From contig JANQFL010000011.1 in NCBI GenBank assembly GCA_028277845.1, positions 1 to 64,000 on the forward strand: a DNA stretch of 64,000 bases, given 5' to 3'. The position numbers and the translations under genes were made by a program. Below are positions 1 to 7,847 of this stretch, piece by piece. Below the pieces are notes generated by a model. That model was not told the origin of the DNA. It did no database searches and was given only the letters and a program-made list of their open reading frames with translations. Position 1 is the stretch's first letter. Every line of letters starts with the position of its first letter. The DNA comes from Sneathiellales bacterium (GTDB lineage Bacteria; Pseudomonadota; Alphaproteobacteria; JANQFL01).

Positions 1-2
1 TC

Positions 3-126
3 GGAAACCCGGAGGGACGGGCGTATTGGCGCCAATTCCGGCGGCTGCCGTCTCGGCCATACCCCGGGTATGGCCGTCACCGCCAGCCTTGGCCTTGGCG
101 CCAATACGCTCCGTCAGAATGTTTCC
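3..126. repeat. Long imperfect inverted repeat at the left edge
   Basis: The outer arms are GGAAAC (3-8) and GTTTCC (121-126). Inside them GACGG+GCGTATTGGCGCCAA (16-35) pairs with its complement at 95-115, with one extra T at 110. A near-palindrome at 55-75 forms the centre. A transcript would fold into a hairpin of about 120 nt. It has no coding content. It could be a MITE-like or REP-type repeat or a strong bidirectional terminator. The left boundary may be cut by the window edge. Confidence 0.6.
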
Positions 127-169
127 ATCTAAGGATGAAACGCTCTAACACCTTCGCTTGTCTGAACAT

Positions 170-280
170 CAGTTCGGCCGGTTTGGAACGAAATCGAACT
201 TGCCATCCTGGAACAGGAACGTGACGCAGGGGTCGATTGACACGTACTTGCCGATGTGCGGCAGGCCGGCGGGAATCATG
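170..280 (-). other. Possible 36-codon ORF or gene remnant
   Basis: An open frame on the minus strand runs from ATG at 280 to TGA near 170-172 and ends in FDFVPNRPN. An in-frame TAA lies just upstream of the ATG, so it is not an extension of a longer gene as it stands. The product resembles no family I recognise. Its amino-acid content looks protein-like, so it may be the tail of a decayed gene. Nothing else is visible between the edge hairpin and the AHSA1-type gene. Confidence 0.2.
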
Positions 281-353
281 TATTAGAACCCGGCCGGCAG
301 GCGCTTTTCCTTTGACGGATCAGCACCTTCGGCGGATGCGGGCGACGATGGCG

Positions 354-821
354 TCAGCCGATGAACGTCTCCAGGCAATCCAGGCTGCTGCTCCAGCCGA
401 ATTCGTGGCCGTCGCGGGACTCCTTGGTCGGCAGCAGATCGTGGAACAGGACCACTTCCGTCCGGCCGCTGAGATCGCGGAAATCGATGCTGATCACCGT
501 TTCGCAATCCTGGTTGGCGGCGCCGTCGCACGGCTGGTTTTCCAAGATCCAGGTCATGACCAGGCGCTTGGGCCGGTTGATCTCGCGAAAGACACCGACG
601 TGGTGGAACACGTCCCCTTCCGGCGGCCGCATGGCCAGGCGATAGGCGCCGCCCACCCGCAGGTCGACCTCGGCAAAATCCAGGCTGTAGCCTTCCGGCC
701 CGAACCAGGACTTCAGGGCGTCCGGATCGGTCCAGGCCTCGAACACCGTTTCGCACGGCGCGTTGAAGGTGCGGACAATCGACACGGTGTGTTGCTGCGG
801 CATGGCCGTCTGAATGTTCAT
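354..821 (-). CDS. SRPBCC/AHSA1-family protein (ArsR partner)
   Basis: A 155-residue protein of the START-like SRPBCC fold (AHSA1/activator of Hsp90 ATPase-like group). It shows the family's early run RTFNAPCETVFEAWTDP, then WFGPEGY, and ends with WSSSLDCLETFIG. Members bind hydrophobic ligands in a central cavity; the ligand is unknown. The start is ATG at 821 because its ATGA overlaps the stop of the upstream ArsR gene, which indicates translational coupling. A longer frame reaching 944 would lie inside the ArsR gene and is rejected. Pairing of an SdpR-like ArsR with an AHSA1 protein is common in proteobacteria. Expression should follow the ArsR operators upstream. Confidence 0.85.
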   Translation of the reverse strand: MNIQTAMPQQHTVSIVRTFNAPCETVFEAWTDPDALKSWFGPEGYSLDFAEVDLRVGGAYRLAMRPPEGDVFHHVGVFREINRPKRLVMTWILENQPCDGAANQDCETVISIDFRDLSGRTEVVLFHDLLPTKESRDGHEFGWSSSLDCLETFIG

Positions 822-1198
822 GGCTTTCTTCCTTTCGATGTACGCGAGCGTTTGGTCGGTGACTTGCCGGACTCCAGAGTGTCCAGATAGTCGCCCAGGG
901 CGTCGAAGCTGCCCTCCCAGAACGACCGGTAATAGTCGACCCAATCGGCGACCCGGCGCAGGGCCTGGGGATTGAGGCTGCAGCGCCGCACCCGCCCTTC
1001 CTTGCGCACCGAGATCAATTCGGCGCGGTCGAGCACATGCAAATGCTTGGAGACCGCGGCCAGGGACATGTCATACGGTTCGGCGATTTCACCGACCGAC
1101 AGTTCCTGCGCCGCCAGTTGGGCGATGATCGCGCGCCTGGTCGGATCCGCCAGCGCCGCGAATGTGGCATCGAGTGTATGCGAGTTATATTCAACCAT
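818..1198 (-). CDS. ArsR-family transcriptional repressor (SdpR-like)
   Basis: A 126-residue winged-helix repressor. ALADPTRRAIIAQLA (about 15-29) is the family's N-terminal signature, followed by the recognition helix MSLAAVSKHLHVL (44-56) and a wing with KEGRVRRCSLNP. No cysteine cluster of metal-sensing ArsR proteins is visible, so the effector is probably not a metal. The C-terminal tail is basic. The ATG at 1198 lies inside a perfect palindrome (1185-1212), so the start codon and the first residues MVEY are part of the likely operator. It is cotranscribed with the AHSA1-type gene downstream (ATGA overlap). It probably represses itself and may also affect the divergent gene at 1337. Confidence 0.9.
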   Translation of the reverse strand: MVEYNSHTLDATFAALADPTRRAIIAQLAAQELSVGEIAEPYDMSLAAVSKHLHVLDRAELISVRKEGRVRRCSLNPQALRRVADWVDYYRSFWEGSFDALGDYLDTLESGKSPTKRSRTSKGRKP

Positions 1199-1212
1199 GT
1201 GGTTGAATATAA
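1185..1212. promoter_or_regulatory. Palindromic ArsR operator 1, overlapping the start codon
   Basis: Perfect 13-bp arms, TTATATTCAACCA and its complement, flank a TG centre. The palindrome covers the arsR start codon (1196-1198) and shares the core TCAACCA-NN-TGGTTGA with operator 2. Confidence 0.75.
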
Positions 1213-1231
1213 GAAATCCATTCCATCATTG

Positions 1232-1247
1232 TCAACCAGTTGGTTGA
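1232..1247. promoter_or_regulatory. Palindromic ArsR operator 2
   Basis: TCAACCA-GT-TGGTTGA, identical in both arms to the core of operator 1. The two centres are 41 bp apart, about four helical turns, so bound dimers would lie on the same face of the DNA. It lies between the arsR start and the candidate ECF41 promoter at 1258. Confidence 0.7.
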
Positions 1248-1257
1248 ATATTTTTCG

Positions 1258-1283
1258 GTCACAAGCGGCGGGTCCCGTTCGTC
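1258..1283 (+). promoter_or_regulatory. Candidate ECF41-type promoter
   Basis: GTCACA at 1258-1263, exactly 16 nt, then CGTC at 1280-1283, 53 nt before the CMD start codon. From memory this matches the ECF41 promoter consensus (TGTCACA-N16-CGTC), apart from a G in place of the first T. The operon it precedes encodes an ECF41 factor, so autoregulation is likely. Confidence 0.6.
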
Positions 1284-1336
1284 AGTGTTGGTAGAAGCGG
1301 CTCTGCGCCGTTATTCGAGACAACGACGAGGATACG

Positions 1337-1780
1337 ATGACCGTAGAAACCAAGCGCAAACACCTGTTGAAAACCACCGCCGCCGGCTCGGCCGAACTGG
1401 CAAAGGTCGAGGGAATTATTGCCGACTCACACCTACCGGCCGGCATCAAGCATTTGGTCAAACTGCGGGTGTCGCAGATCAATGGCTGTGTCTATTGCGT
1501 CGGCATGCACAACAAGGAGGCCAGAGACGACGGTGAAATCCAGGACCGGCTCGATCATCTGGTGGTCTGGCGCCAATGCGGCAAGTTCAGCGAACCGGAA
1601 ATGGCGGCGCTGGCCTGGGCCGAGGCGTTGACCCTGCATGGTCCGGAAACGCTGGAACATCTGCATGACGAACTGGAACGGCACTTCGATCATGACACCG
1701 TCGGCGCGCTCACCCTGTCCGTGGTCATGATCAACGCCTGGAATCGCTTGGCGATTTCCATGCATGGTGACACATTCTGA
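1337..1780 (+). CDS. Carboxymuconolactone decarboxylase / AhpD-like protein
   Basis: A 147-residue protein of the CMD/AhpD fold. The redox centre CVYCVGMH (C51, C54, H58) is the AhpD-type CxxC with a following histidine, so it is probably a thiol peroxidase-like or alkylhydroperoxidase-like enzyme rather than a lactone decarboxylase. It ends 16 nt before the sigma-factor gene and is almost certainly cotranscribed with it. ECF41 sigma factors are characteristically encoded beside CMD, oxidoreductase or epimerase genes, and this pair fits that rule. It is the likely regulatory target of the sigma factor through the promoter at 1258. Confidence 0.88.
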   Translation: MTVETKRKHLLKTTAAGSAELAKVEGIIADSHLPAGIKHLVKLRVSQINGCVYCVGMHNKEARDDGEIQDRLDHLVVWRQCGKFSEPEMAALAWAEALTLHGPETLEHLHDELERHFDHDTVGALTLSVVMINAWNRLAISMHGDTF

Positions 1781-1796
1781 TCGGCGGGAGCGGAGC

Positions 1797-2693
1797 ATGA
1801 CTACCGGTCAGACACCCATGAGCATCGAACAGGCCACAGAAGCGTTCGAGCAAATTCGCGGACGCCTGACCGGCGTCGCCTACCGTATGCTGGGATCTGT
1901 CGCCGATGCCGAAGACGCCGTGCAGGACACATACGTCAAGTGGCAGGGCGTCGATCATGCCATTATCGAGCATCCGGATGCCTGGCTGCTCAGCGCCTGC
2001 ACCCGGCGTTGCATCGACATGCTGCGTTCCGCGCACAAGACCCGGGTGGACTATGTCGGTACATGGTTGCCCGAACCGGTGCTGGGCGAACCTGCGGAAA
2101 CGCCGGGAGATACCGTCGAGCTAGCGTCGTCCCTCACCACCGCGTTCCTGTTGGTGCTCGAGCGCCTGTCGCCCGTGGAGCGGGCGGCCTATCTGCTGCG
2201 CGAAATCTTCGATTACGACTACGAAGACGTCGCTTTCGTTCTCGACAAATCGGAACAAGCCTGCCGCAAGACCGTTTCCCGGGCCAGGAAGCGCCTGGGC
2301 GACAAACACGTGCGGCAACGGCCGTCCGAGGACATGCAGCAAAAACTACTGGACGAGTTCCTGGACGCGCTTCGATCAGGCGACGCCAAAAACCTGGAAA
2401 CCGTGCTCGCCCGCGACGCCGAGTTGTGGGCCGACGGCGGCGGCAAGGTCCCGGCGGCCGAGCATGTCATCGCAGGCGGTACAGATGTCGCCGGGTTCCT
2501 GTCGATGGTGTGGGAGTCCGCCTGGCGCCACATGCAGATCGAGCGGGCGACCGTCAACGGTACTGCCGGATTCATCCTACGTCACGACGAAACGGTCGTC
2601 GGCACGGTCGCCTTGTCCGTGGACGAAGGCGGCCGTTGTCGGCGACTGTTCATCGTCCGCAACCCGGACAAACTGACGCACGTCGACGGCTAA
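1797..2693 (+). CDS. ECF41-family RNA polymerase sigma factor (SigJ-like)
   Basis: A 298-residue extracytoplasmic-function sigma factor. Region 2 is at about 15-80, region 4 at about 115-170 (DYEDVAFVLDKSEQACRKTVSRARKRL), and an NTF2/SnoaL-like C-terminal domain runs from about 185 to 298. The three ECF41 signatures are all present: WLPEP (90-94) between regions 2 and 4, DGGGK (213-217) and NPDKL (289-293). In this family the C-terminal extension both contacts the core and restrains activity, replacing a separate anti-sigma factor; none is encoded nearby. ATG 1797 follows GGGAGCGGAG; an upstream GTG-type extension is rejected because it overlaps the CMD gene. Its end overlaps the convergent multicopper oxidase by 4 bp. 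Confidence 0.92.
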   Translation: MTTGQTPMSIEQATEAFEQIRGRLTGVAYRMLGSVADAEDAVQDTYVKWQGVDHAIIEHPDAWLLSACTRRCIDMLRSAHKTRVDYVGTWLPEPVLGEPAETPGDTVELASSLTTAFLLVLERLSPVERAAYLLREIFDYDYEDVAFVLDKSEQACRKTVSRARKRLGDKHVRQRPSEDMQQKLLDEFLDALRSGDAKNLETVLARDAELWADGGGKVPAAEHVIAGGTDVAGFLSMVWESAWRHMQIERATVNGTAGFILRHDETVVGTVALSVDEGGRCRRLFIVRNPDKLTHVDG

Positions 2694-4108
2694 ACGACCC
2701 GCACCACCGCCGACATCCCGGCCTGCATGTGTTCAAGGACATGGCAGTGCAGCAGCCAATCACCGGGATTGTCAGCGACGAACGCCACCTCGACCGTTTC
2801 GCGGGGCTCCACCAGCACGGTATCGAGCCACGGCGTCCCCGCCACCGGCTTGCCGTTGCGCGACATCAGGCGGAACGAGTGGCCGTGCAAATGCATGGGG
2901 TGGGGAAAGGCCGTGTCGTTACGCATGGTCAGCACCTGCGTCCGGTCGCGGGTGAAGACGAACAGCGGCTTCATCACCGTGGCATGGGCGGCGATACCGT
3001 TGACCGCCCACATCTTGCCCTGCCCCGCCATTTCGCGCAGTCCCATCTCCTTGCCGTCGAGAATCGCCGAGCGCATACCGCCCATGGCGCCGCCCGCCAG
3101 CACGATGTCGTGGCGTTGCGCATCCTTCAGCCGGGGTTCGGGAATGGGATTCGGCGCAAGCGGCGTAACCGGATCGAACGACTCTCTCAGGGGTGTCTCG
3201 GGCCTGTAGGCCAATTCCAGGAACCGGTAGGTTTGCCGCGCATAATAATCGTCTTTGACGGTGTAGCGTTTGCCTGGAGACCCTACGAGGTCGAGAATCA
3301 GATCCGCCCGTCCGGCAGGGGGCAGAATCACACGGTTTCCTTCCGGGGCATGCGGCGTGCAGGGCTGTCCGTCGAGGGCGATGACCACCGGGTCATGATC
3401 CTCGAACGTCAGGGCGAAAATCCGGGCATTGGCCGTATTGATCAGTCGCAGGCGGATCCGCTCACCGGCCCGCACGGCGAAGGACTTGCTGTCCCGGCCG
3501 TTGAGCGTCGCCACGTTACCGAGACGTCCCGCGTGACTGAGATCCATCGGGTGCCCGAACGTATCGCTGATGGCGCCGTCCTCGCCCAGACGCCAATCAT
3601 CGATCACCCAGGTCACGTCCCGGTCCACCTGCGGCGGGTCGGGCTCTTCGACGATCAGGGCCCCATACAGTCCGCGGCCCTGTTGTTCGCTGCTGCGCAC
3701 ATGGGGGTGGTACCAGAACGTTCCGGCATCGGGCAGCGCAAACTCATAACGGAAAGTCCGGCCCGGTTCGATAGGCGGCTGGGTCAGCCCCGGCACGCCG
3801 TCCATGACGTTGGGTAGGCGCAAGCCGTGCCAGTGCACCGTCGTCTCCTGTCCGAGACGATTTTCGACGTCGACGCGCAGCCGGTCGCCTTGCCGCAAAC
3901 GCAGTTCCGGACCGGGCACCATACCGTTGTAACACCAGACCGGTGTCGTAGGCTCATCGCCACCCAGCAACGCGACGTTGGAGGACTGGGGACGCAATAC
4001 CGGCACGGTATCGGCGCGTACCGATTGACGCGGCCGGACAATGGCAAATGCAGACGCCGCGGCGGCACCGACAAGCATGTCACGCCGTGTCATGGTTCCG
4101 TTCTTCAT
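2690..4108 (-). CDS. Tat-exported multicopper oxidase (CueO/laccase type)
   Basis: A 472-residue three-domain cupredoxin oxidase. A Tat signal starts with TRRDMLVGAAAASA (7-20). Copper ligands are visible in order: HWHG (92-95), WYHPH (132-136), HPMHLHGHSF, and HCHVLEHMQAGM near the end (H454, C455, H456, H460, M465). The Met at the axial type 1 position is typical of bacterial CueO/McoA-like enzymes. It should oxidise Cu(I) or phenolic substrates in the periplasm with O2 reduced to water. ATG 4108 and ATG 4093 are both possible starts; the latter sits closer to the twin arginines. A longer frame to 4213 has no ribosome site. It is convergent with the ECF41 gene and has no copper chaperone beside it. 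Confidence 0.92.
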   Translation of the reverse strand: MKNGTMTRRDMLVGAAAASAFAIVRPRQSVRADTVPVLRPQSSNVALLGGDEPTTPVWCYNGMVPGPELRLRQGDRLRVDVENRLGQETTVHWHGLRLPNVMDGVPGLTQPPIEPGRTFRYEFALPDAGTFWYHPHVRSSEQQGRGLYGALIVEEPDPPQVDRDVTWVIDDWRLGEDGAISDTFGHPMDLSHAGRLGNVATLNGRDSKSFAVRAGERIRLRLINTANARIFALTFEDHDPVVIALDGQPCTPHAPEGNRVILPPAGRADLILDLVGSPGKRYTVKDDYYARQTYRFLELAYRPETPLRESFDPVTPLAPNPIPEPRLKDAQRHDIVLAGGAMGGMRSAILDGKEMGLREMAGQGKMWAVNGIAAHATVMKPLFVFTRDRTQVLTMRNDTAFPHPMHLHGHSFRLMSRNGKPVAGTPWLDTVLVEPRETVEVAFVADNPGDWLLHCHVLEHMQAGMSAVVRVV

Positions 4109-4214
4109 CGTGTGATCACATGCCGTTTCATTGATCGCATTCCGCGTTCCATATACGTCCTTCCACCCAGGGGAAGCCAAGAGAGCCGCATGAAATTCAA
4201 TATTCTGCGCCATT

Positions 4215-4484
4215 CTACCCGGTGTGACTTTGCAGCCGGAGATTTATGCAATCATTCCGGGTTATTTGATGAAACTCGTTAACCATATCCACTTTATGAT
4301 CGCTTTCGCTCGGGTCACGCATTAAGAAGTCGAACCCCTTGGCCACGCCGTTCGTCACCGCGCGATACAGAATGCACGGGATCGGCAGCACCGGAGTTCT
4401 GGCCGGCGTAACGAACTCACCAAAGGCGGCGTTGAAAATCGTACCGTCCGGTTCCTCGAAAGACGGATCGGACAGGATTGAAGG
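4215..4484 (-). pseudogene. Unrecognised open frame without a start: probable gene remnant
   Basis: The minus strand is open for about 90 codons between TAG at 4485-4487 and TAG at 4215-4217. The translation looks like real protein (FEEPDGTIFNAAFGEF, then LYRAVTNGVAKGFDFLMRDP). The first ATG lies well inside, leaving only a short tail. I do not recognise the family. The most likely reading is the decayed 3' part of a gene between the oxidase and the desaturase. The same stretch shows nothing else I can support, and its base composition is less GC-rich than the flanks. Confidence 0.3.
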
Positions 4485-4646
4485 CTAAGTCGCACCGAGT
4501 TGGTGCCCAAGACAAGGACCTGAACCATTTCCAGTTACCCGACCGATGCCGTCGCACAAGGCATCCGCGCCGATGAGACCCGCAGCCGCGCCCGACACTG
4601 GGCCCGCCTCACGGCTCCTTATTCCGCGCCCGATGCACGCCGCAGC

Positions 4647-5594
4647 GTGGCGCAGGTCCTGACCACCATCGTGCCGCTCGCCGGTCTCTGGTTCTTCATG
4701 AGCTTGAGCGTCGACCAGGCCTACTGGCTGACACTCGTATTGTCGGTACCGGCCGCGGGTTTCCTGGTTCGCTTGTTCATGATCCAACACGATTGCGGGC
4801 ACCGGTCGTTCTTCAAGTCCCGCCGTCTCAACGATGTGCTCGGCACCGCCATCGGCTGCCTGACCTTGACGCCGCACGGCTACTGGCGCCAGGCGCACAA
4901 TATTCATCACGCGAGTTCGGGCAATCTCGACCAGCGCGGCATCGGCGACATTCATACGTTGACGGTCAGCGAATATCTGTCCCGGTCCCGTCTGGGCCGG
5001 CTGGCCTATCGCATTTACCGCAACCCGCTGACGTTCCTCGGTATCGGTCCGGTCTATCTGTTCGTCCTCAAATACCGTTTGCCGCTCGACTTGATCCGCA
5101 AGCGTCCCGGCACGTTGATCAGTGTCATGCTCACCAACCTGATCATCGCCGGCCTGGTGGTCGGCATGGGTGCCTGGCTCGGATATATCGAACTGCTGAT
5201 GATCCACACGCCGGTGGTCTTGCTGGCATCCCTGGCCGGCGTTTGGCTGTTCTACATCCAGCACCAGTTCGACGGCACCTATTGGCGCAGGAACGAGGAA
5301 TGGAACTTCCACGACGCCGCCATTCACGGCAGTTCCCACTACGTCCTGCCGCAACCCCTGCGCTGGCTCACCGCCGATATCGGCATCCATCATGTGCATC
5401 ATCTGTCGAGCCGCATCCCCAACTACCGGCTGGCCGAATGTTTCGATCAGAACCCGGAACTGCACGTGGCCAAGAAAGTCCGGCTGTGGGACAGCATAAA
5501 AAGCGTGCGTCTGACGCTTTGGTGCGAAGAAACCAATCAGCTGGTCGGATTTTCCACTTTGCGTCACAAACGCAATGAGCCGCAGACAGTGTAA
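4647..5594 (+). CDS. Membrane fatty acid desaturase
   Basis: A di-iron acyl desaturase of the FA_desaturase family. The three histidine boxes are present: HDCGH (48-52), HNIHH (84-88) and, near the C-terminus, HHVHH. Several hydrophobic segments (about 8-45, 145-190) anchor it in the inner membrane, where it would introduce a double bond into lipid acyl chains using O2 and an electron donor. GTG 4647 is the first conventional start, but it falls inside the first membrane-proximal region. The frame continues upstream to 4527 with plausible desaturase-like residues (ARHWARLTAPYSAPDARRS) and begins at an ATT preceded by AAGGA. True length may therefore be 355 residues. It is flanked by an alcohol dehydrogenase on the same strand, with no clear operon. 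Confidence 0.88.
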   Translation: MAQVLTTIVPLAGLWFFMSLSVDQAYWLTLVLSVPAAGFLVRLFMIQHDCGHRSFFKSRRLNDVLGTAIGCLTLTPHGYWRQAHNIHHASSGNLDQRGIGDIHTLTVSEYLSRSRLGRLAYRIYRNPLTFLGIGPVYLFVLKYRLPLDLIRKRPGTLISVMLTNLIIAGLVVGMGAWLGYIELLMIHTPVVLLASLAGVWLFYIQHQFDGTYWRRNEEWNFHDAAIHGSSHYVLPQPLRWLTADIGIHHVHHLSSRIPNYRLAECFDQNPELHVAKKVRLWDSIKSVRLTLWCEETNQLVGFSTLRHKRNEPQTV

Positions 5595-5685
5595 TCACGT
5601 CGTGTCGTCTGACACCGCGCATCCCCTACCCGCGCCGGCCGTCAATCGGCTATAGTCGCCCCGGTCGATCACCGGGAGTATCCGT

Positions 5686-6816
5686 ATGCCAGTTGCGTTC
5701 AAGGCGGCCGTTTTACGGCAAGCCGGCCTGAGCCAGCCCTATTCCGAATCACACCCCCTCAATCTGGAAGACGTCAGCCTGGAAGGTCCGGGACCGGGCG
5801 AAGTGCTGGTGCGCATCGCGGCGGCCAGCCTGTGCCGGTCGGACCTGTCCGTGGTCAGCGGCATCCGCGCCTGGCCCATGCCGATCGTACCGGGCCACGA
5901 AGCCAGCGGCGTGATCGAGGAAACCGGTACCGGCGTCACGACAGTACGCAAAGGCGACCCGGTGGTGCTTGTCTTCCAGCCGCAATGCGGCGTGTGCCCG
6001 AGTTGCGTGTCCGGCGATGCCCATTTGTGCGGACCCGGTCTGCAGGCCAACCGGGCCGGCGAGTTGCTGGCCGGAGGCACGCGGCTGCGCACCGGCGGCG
6101 AAGTCATCCATCATCACATGGGGTTGTCAGCCTTCGCCGAGTATGCCGTCGTGTCGAAGGCTTCGGTCGTACCCATGCCCGACGGCATCGATTTGGATGT
6201 CGGTGCCCTTTTCGGCTGTGCCGTCATGTGCGGCGCCGGCACCGTGCTCAATACCGGCGGCGTGCGGCCGGGAGATACCGTCACCATCGCCGGCGCCGGT
6301 GGCGTGGGATCGAGTGCACTATTGGGCGCGATAGCGGCTGGCGCGGAACGCATCATTGCCGTCGATACGGACCCGGCCCGGCTGGACAGCGCCCGCGCGC
6401 TGGGCGCCACCGATACGGTGCTGGACGAAGACGGCAATGGCGCGGCCCAGGTCATGGAGCTGACATCGGGCGGCAGCGATTTCGGCTTCGAGACCGCCGG
6501 TACGGTGGGCGCCTTCGAAACCGCATACAATGCCGTGCGCCGCGGCGGTACCGTCGTTTCCGTCGGTCTGGTCGATCCAAAGGCGCCGTTTTCGCTGGAT
6601 GTGGCCGCCATGGTCACCGGCGCCAAGACCATCAAGGGCAGCTATATCGGAAGCTGCAACCCGCGCCGCGATATTCCAAAATACATGGCCCTGTATCAAC
6701 GCGGACGCTTGCCGGTCGACCGGCTGATCTCCCACCACCTGCCCCTGGCCGACGTCAATACCGCCCTCGACCGCATGGTCACGCGCGACGCGTTGCGGCA
6801 GATCATTCAGCCTTGA
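5686..6816 (+). CDS. Zinc-dependent alcohol dehydrogenase (MDR superfamily)
   Basis: A 376-residue medium-chain dehydrogenase/reductase. Catalytic zinc ligands C50 and GHE (H71/E72) are present, the structural zinc lobe is CGVCPSCVSGDAHLC (C101, C104, C107, C115), and the Rossmann motif AGAGGVG lies at about residue 204. An acidic IIAVDTD follows, so NAD rather than NADP is expected. The order and the long first lobe resemble class III-like and aryl/acyclic alcohol dehydrogenases. The substrate cannot be told from sequence. GGGAG lies 6 nt before ATG 5686. The 3' end overlaps the convergent LysR gene by 10 bp. Confidence 0.9.
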   Translation: MPVAFKAAVLRQAGLSQPYSESHPLNLEDVSLEGPGPGEVLVRIAAASLCRSDLSVVSGIRAWPMPIVPGHEASGVIEETGTGVTTVRKGDPVVLVFQPQCGVCPSCVSGDAHLCGPGLQANRAGELLAGGTRLRTGGEVIHHHMGLSAFAEYAVVSKASVVPMPDGIDLDVGALFGCAVMCGAGTVLNTGGVRPGDTVTIAGAGGVGSSALLGAIAAGAERIIAVDTDPARLDSARALGATDTVLDEDGNGAAQVMELTSGGSDFGFETAGTVGAFETAYNAVRRGGTVVSVGLVDPKAPFSLDVAAMVTGAKTIKGSYIGSCNPRRDIPKYMALYQRGRLPVDRLISHHLPLADVNTALDRMVTRDALRQIIQP

Positions 6817-7730
6817 GACTCGTCACGCGCCGACAATCGCGCCGAGTCCCTTCGCAGCCTTCGCGCGGCCAGGTCGATGAAGCTGCGGACCTTGGCCGCC
6901 GCCCGGCGTCCCTCCGAATGCATCAGGTGGATGGGCATTTCCCTGTCCTCGGCATCCGCCAGCACTTCGACCAGTTCGCCACTCGAGATCATATCGGCAA
7001 CCTGATAGGACAAAACCCGGGTCAGTCCCCAGCCGGCGGCCGCGGCATCGATCGCCGGGCCGTTGCCGTTGACGCTGAAACCCGGTTGCAGCCGGACCAT
7101 CGATCGCCGTGCTTCGGACACGAACTCCCATGCCGGCGCGCTGGAGGCGGAAGTCGGCAATATGATGCGGTGTGCCTTCAGGTCGTCGGGGATTTGTGGC
7201 ACTCCGGCGTGCTCCAGATATTCCGGCGACGCGACTACCATTCGGCGGACCGCACCGACCCGGGTGGCGGCGAGCGAACTGTCCGGCAGGTCGCCGATCC
7301 GGACGGCGATATCGAGCCCTTCGTCGATCAGATTGACGACGCGGTCGACGAACAGTGCATCCGCCGTCACCGCTGGATGGGCATCCAGATAGTCGCGCAG
7401 GATCGGCGCGACGAACCGCTCGCCGAACAAAACCGGCGCCGTGATCCGTAAAACCCCGCGCGGCACGTCGTGATCGCCGGCGGCCGAGCGTTCGGCCGCC
7501 TCCATATCGGCGAGGACGCGTATAGCGTCGGCATGGAGACGCCGGCCGGCATCGGTCAAGGCCACTTGCCGGGTCGTACGGCTGAACAACCGTACCCCCA
7601 AACGACTTTCCAGCGATGTGACGAAACGGGTCACCGCCGGTGGCGACATGTGCAGCCGGCGCGCCGCGGCGTTGAAGACGCCTTCCTCGGCGACGGCGAC
7701 AAACGTGGAAAGCTCGCGAAACCGGTCCAT
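6807..7730 (-). CDS. LysR-family transcriptional regulator
   Basis: A 307-residue LysR regulator. The N-terminal winged helix has FVAVAEEGVFNAAARRLHMSPPAVTR and SLESRLGVRLFSRTTR, and a periplasmic-binding-like effector domain runs from about 90 to 295. ATG 7730 is preferred over a TTG one codon upstream. It is divergent from the flavoprotein/hydrolase pair starting at 7848 and probably controls it. The 117-nt spacer contains two short palindromes, one of them with a T-N11-A shape. The effector is unknown. Confidence 0.9.
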   Translation of the reverse strand: MDRFRELSTFVAVAEEGVFNAAARRLHMSPPAVTRFVTSLESRLGVRLFSRTTRQVALTDAGRRLHADAIRVLADMEAAERSAAGDHDVPRGVLRITAPVLFGERFVAPILRDYLDAHPAVTADALFVDRVVNLIDEGLDIAVRIGDLPDSSLAATRVGAVRRMVVASPEYLEHAGVPQIPDDLKAHRIILPTSASSAPAWEFVSEARRSMVRLQPGFSVNGNGPAIDAAAAGWGLTRVLSYQVADMISSGELVEVLADAEDREMPIHLMHSEGRRAAAKVRSFIDLAARRLRRDSARLSARDESQG

Positions 7731-7736
7731 CAATTA

Positions 7737-7793
7737 ATTCCAATAAATGGAATAATTACTTTCATATTACCAATATTCCGTTTCAAATTGAAA
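7737..7793. promoter_or_regulatory. LysR intergenic palindromes
   Basis: ATTCCA-N5-TGGAAT (7737-7753) lies immediately upstream of the lysR start and fits a T-N11-A core. TTTCAA-A-TTGAAA (7781-7793) lies nearer the divergent operon. The stretch is AT-rich, as expected for two divergent promoters. These are the best candidates for LysR binding and activation sites. Confidence 0.45.
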
Positions 7794-7847
7794 TATCCGA
7801 TGTTCTCTGGACCGGCCAGTGGGGCCGGAGCAACCACGGAGAACATC

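Noticed and set aside
1940-3817. 625-codon frame across the sigma and oxidase genes
   Set aside because: It is a shadow: Arg-rich and crosses two well-supported genes.
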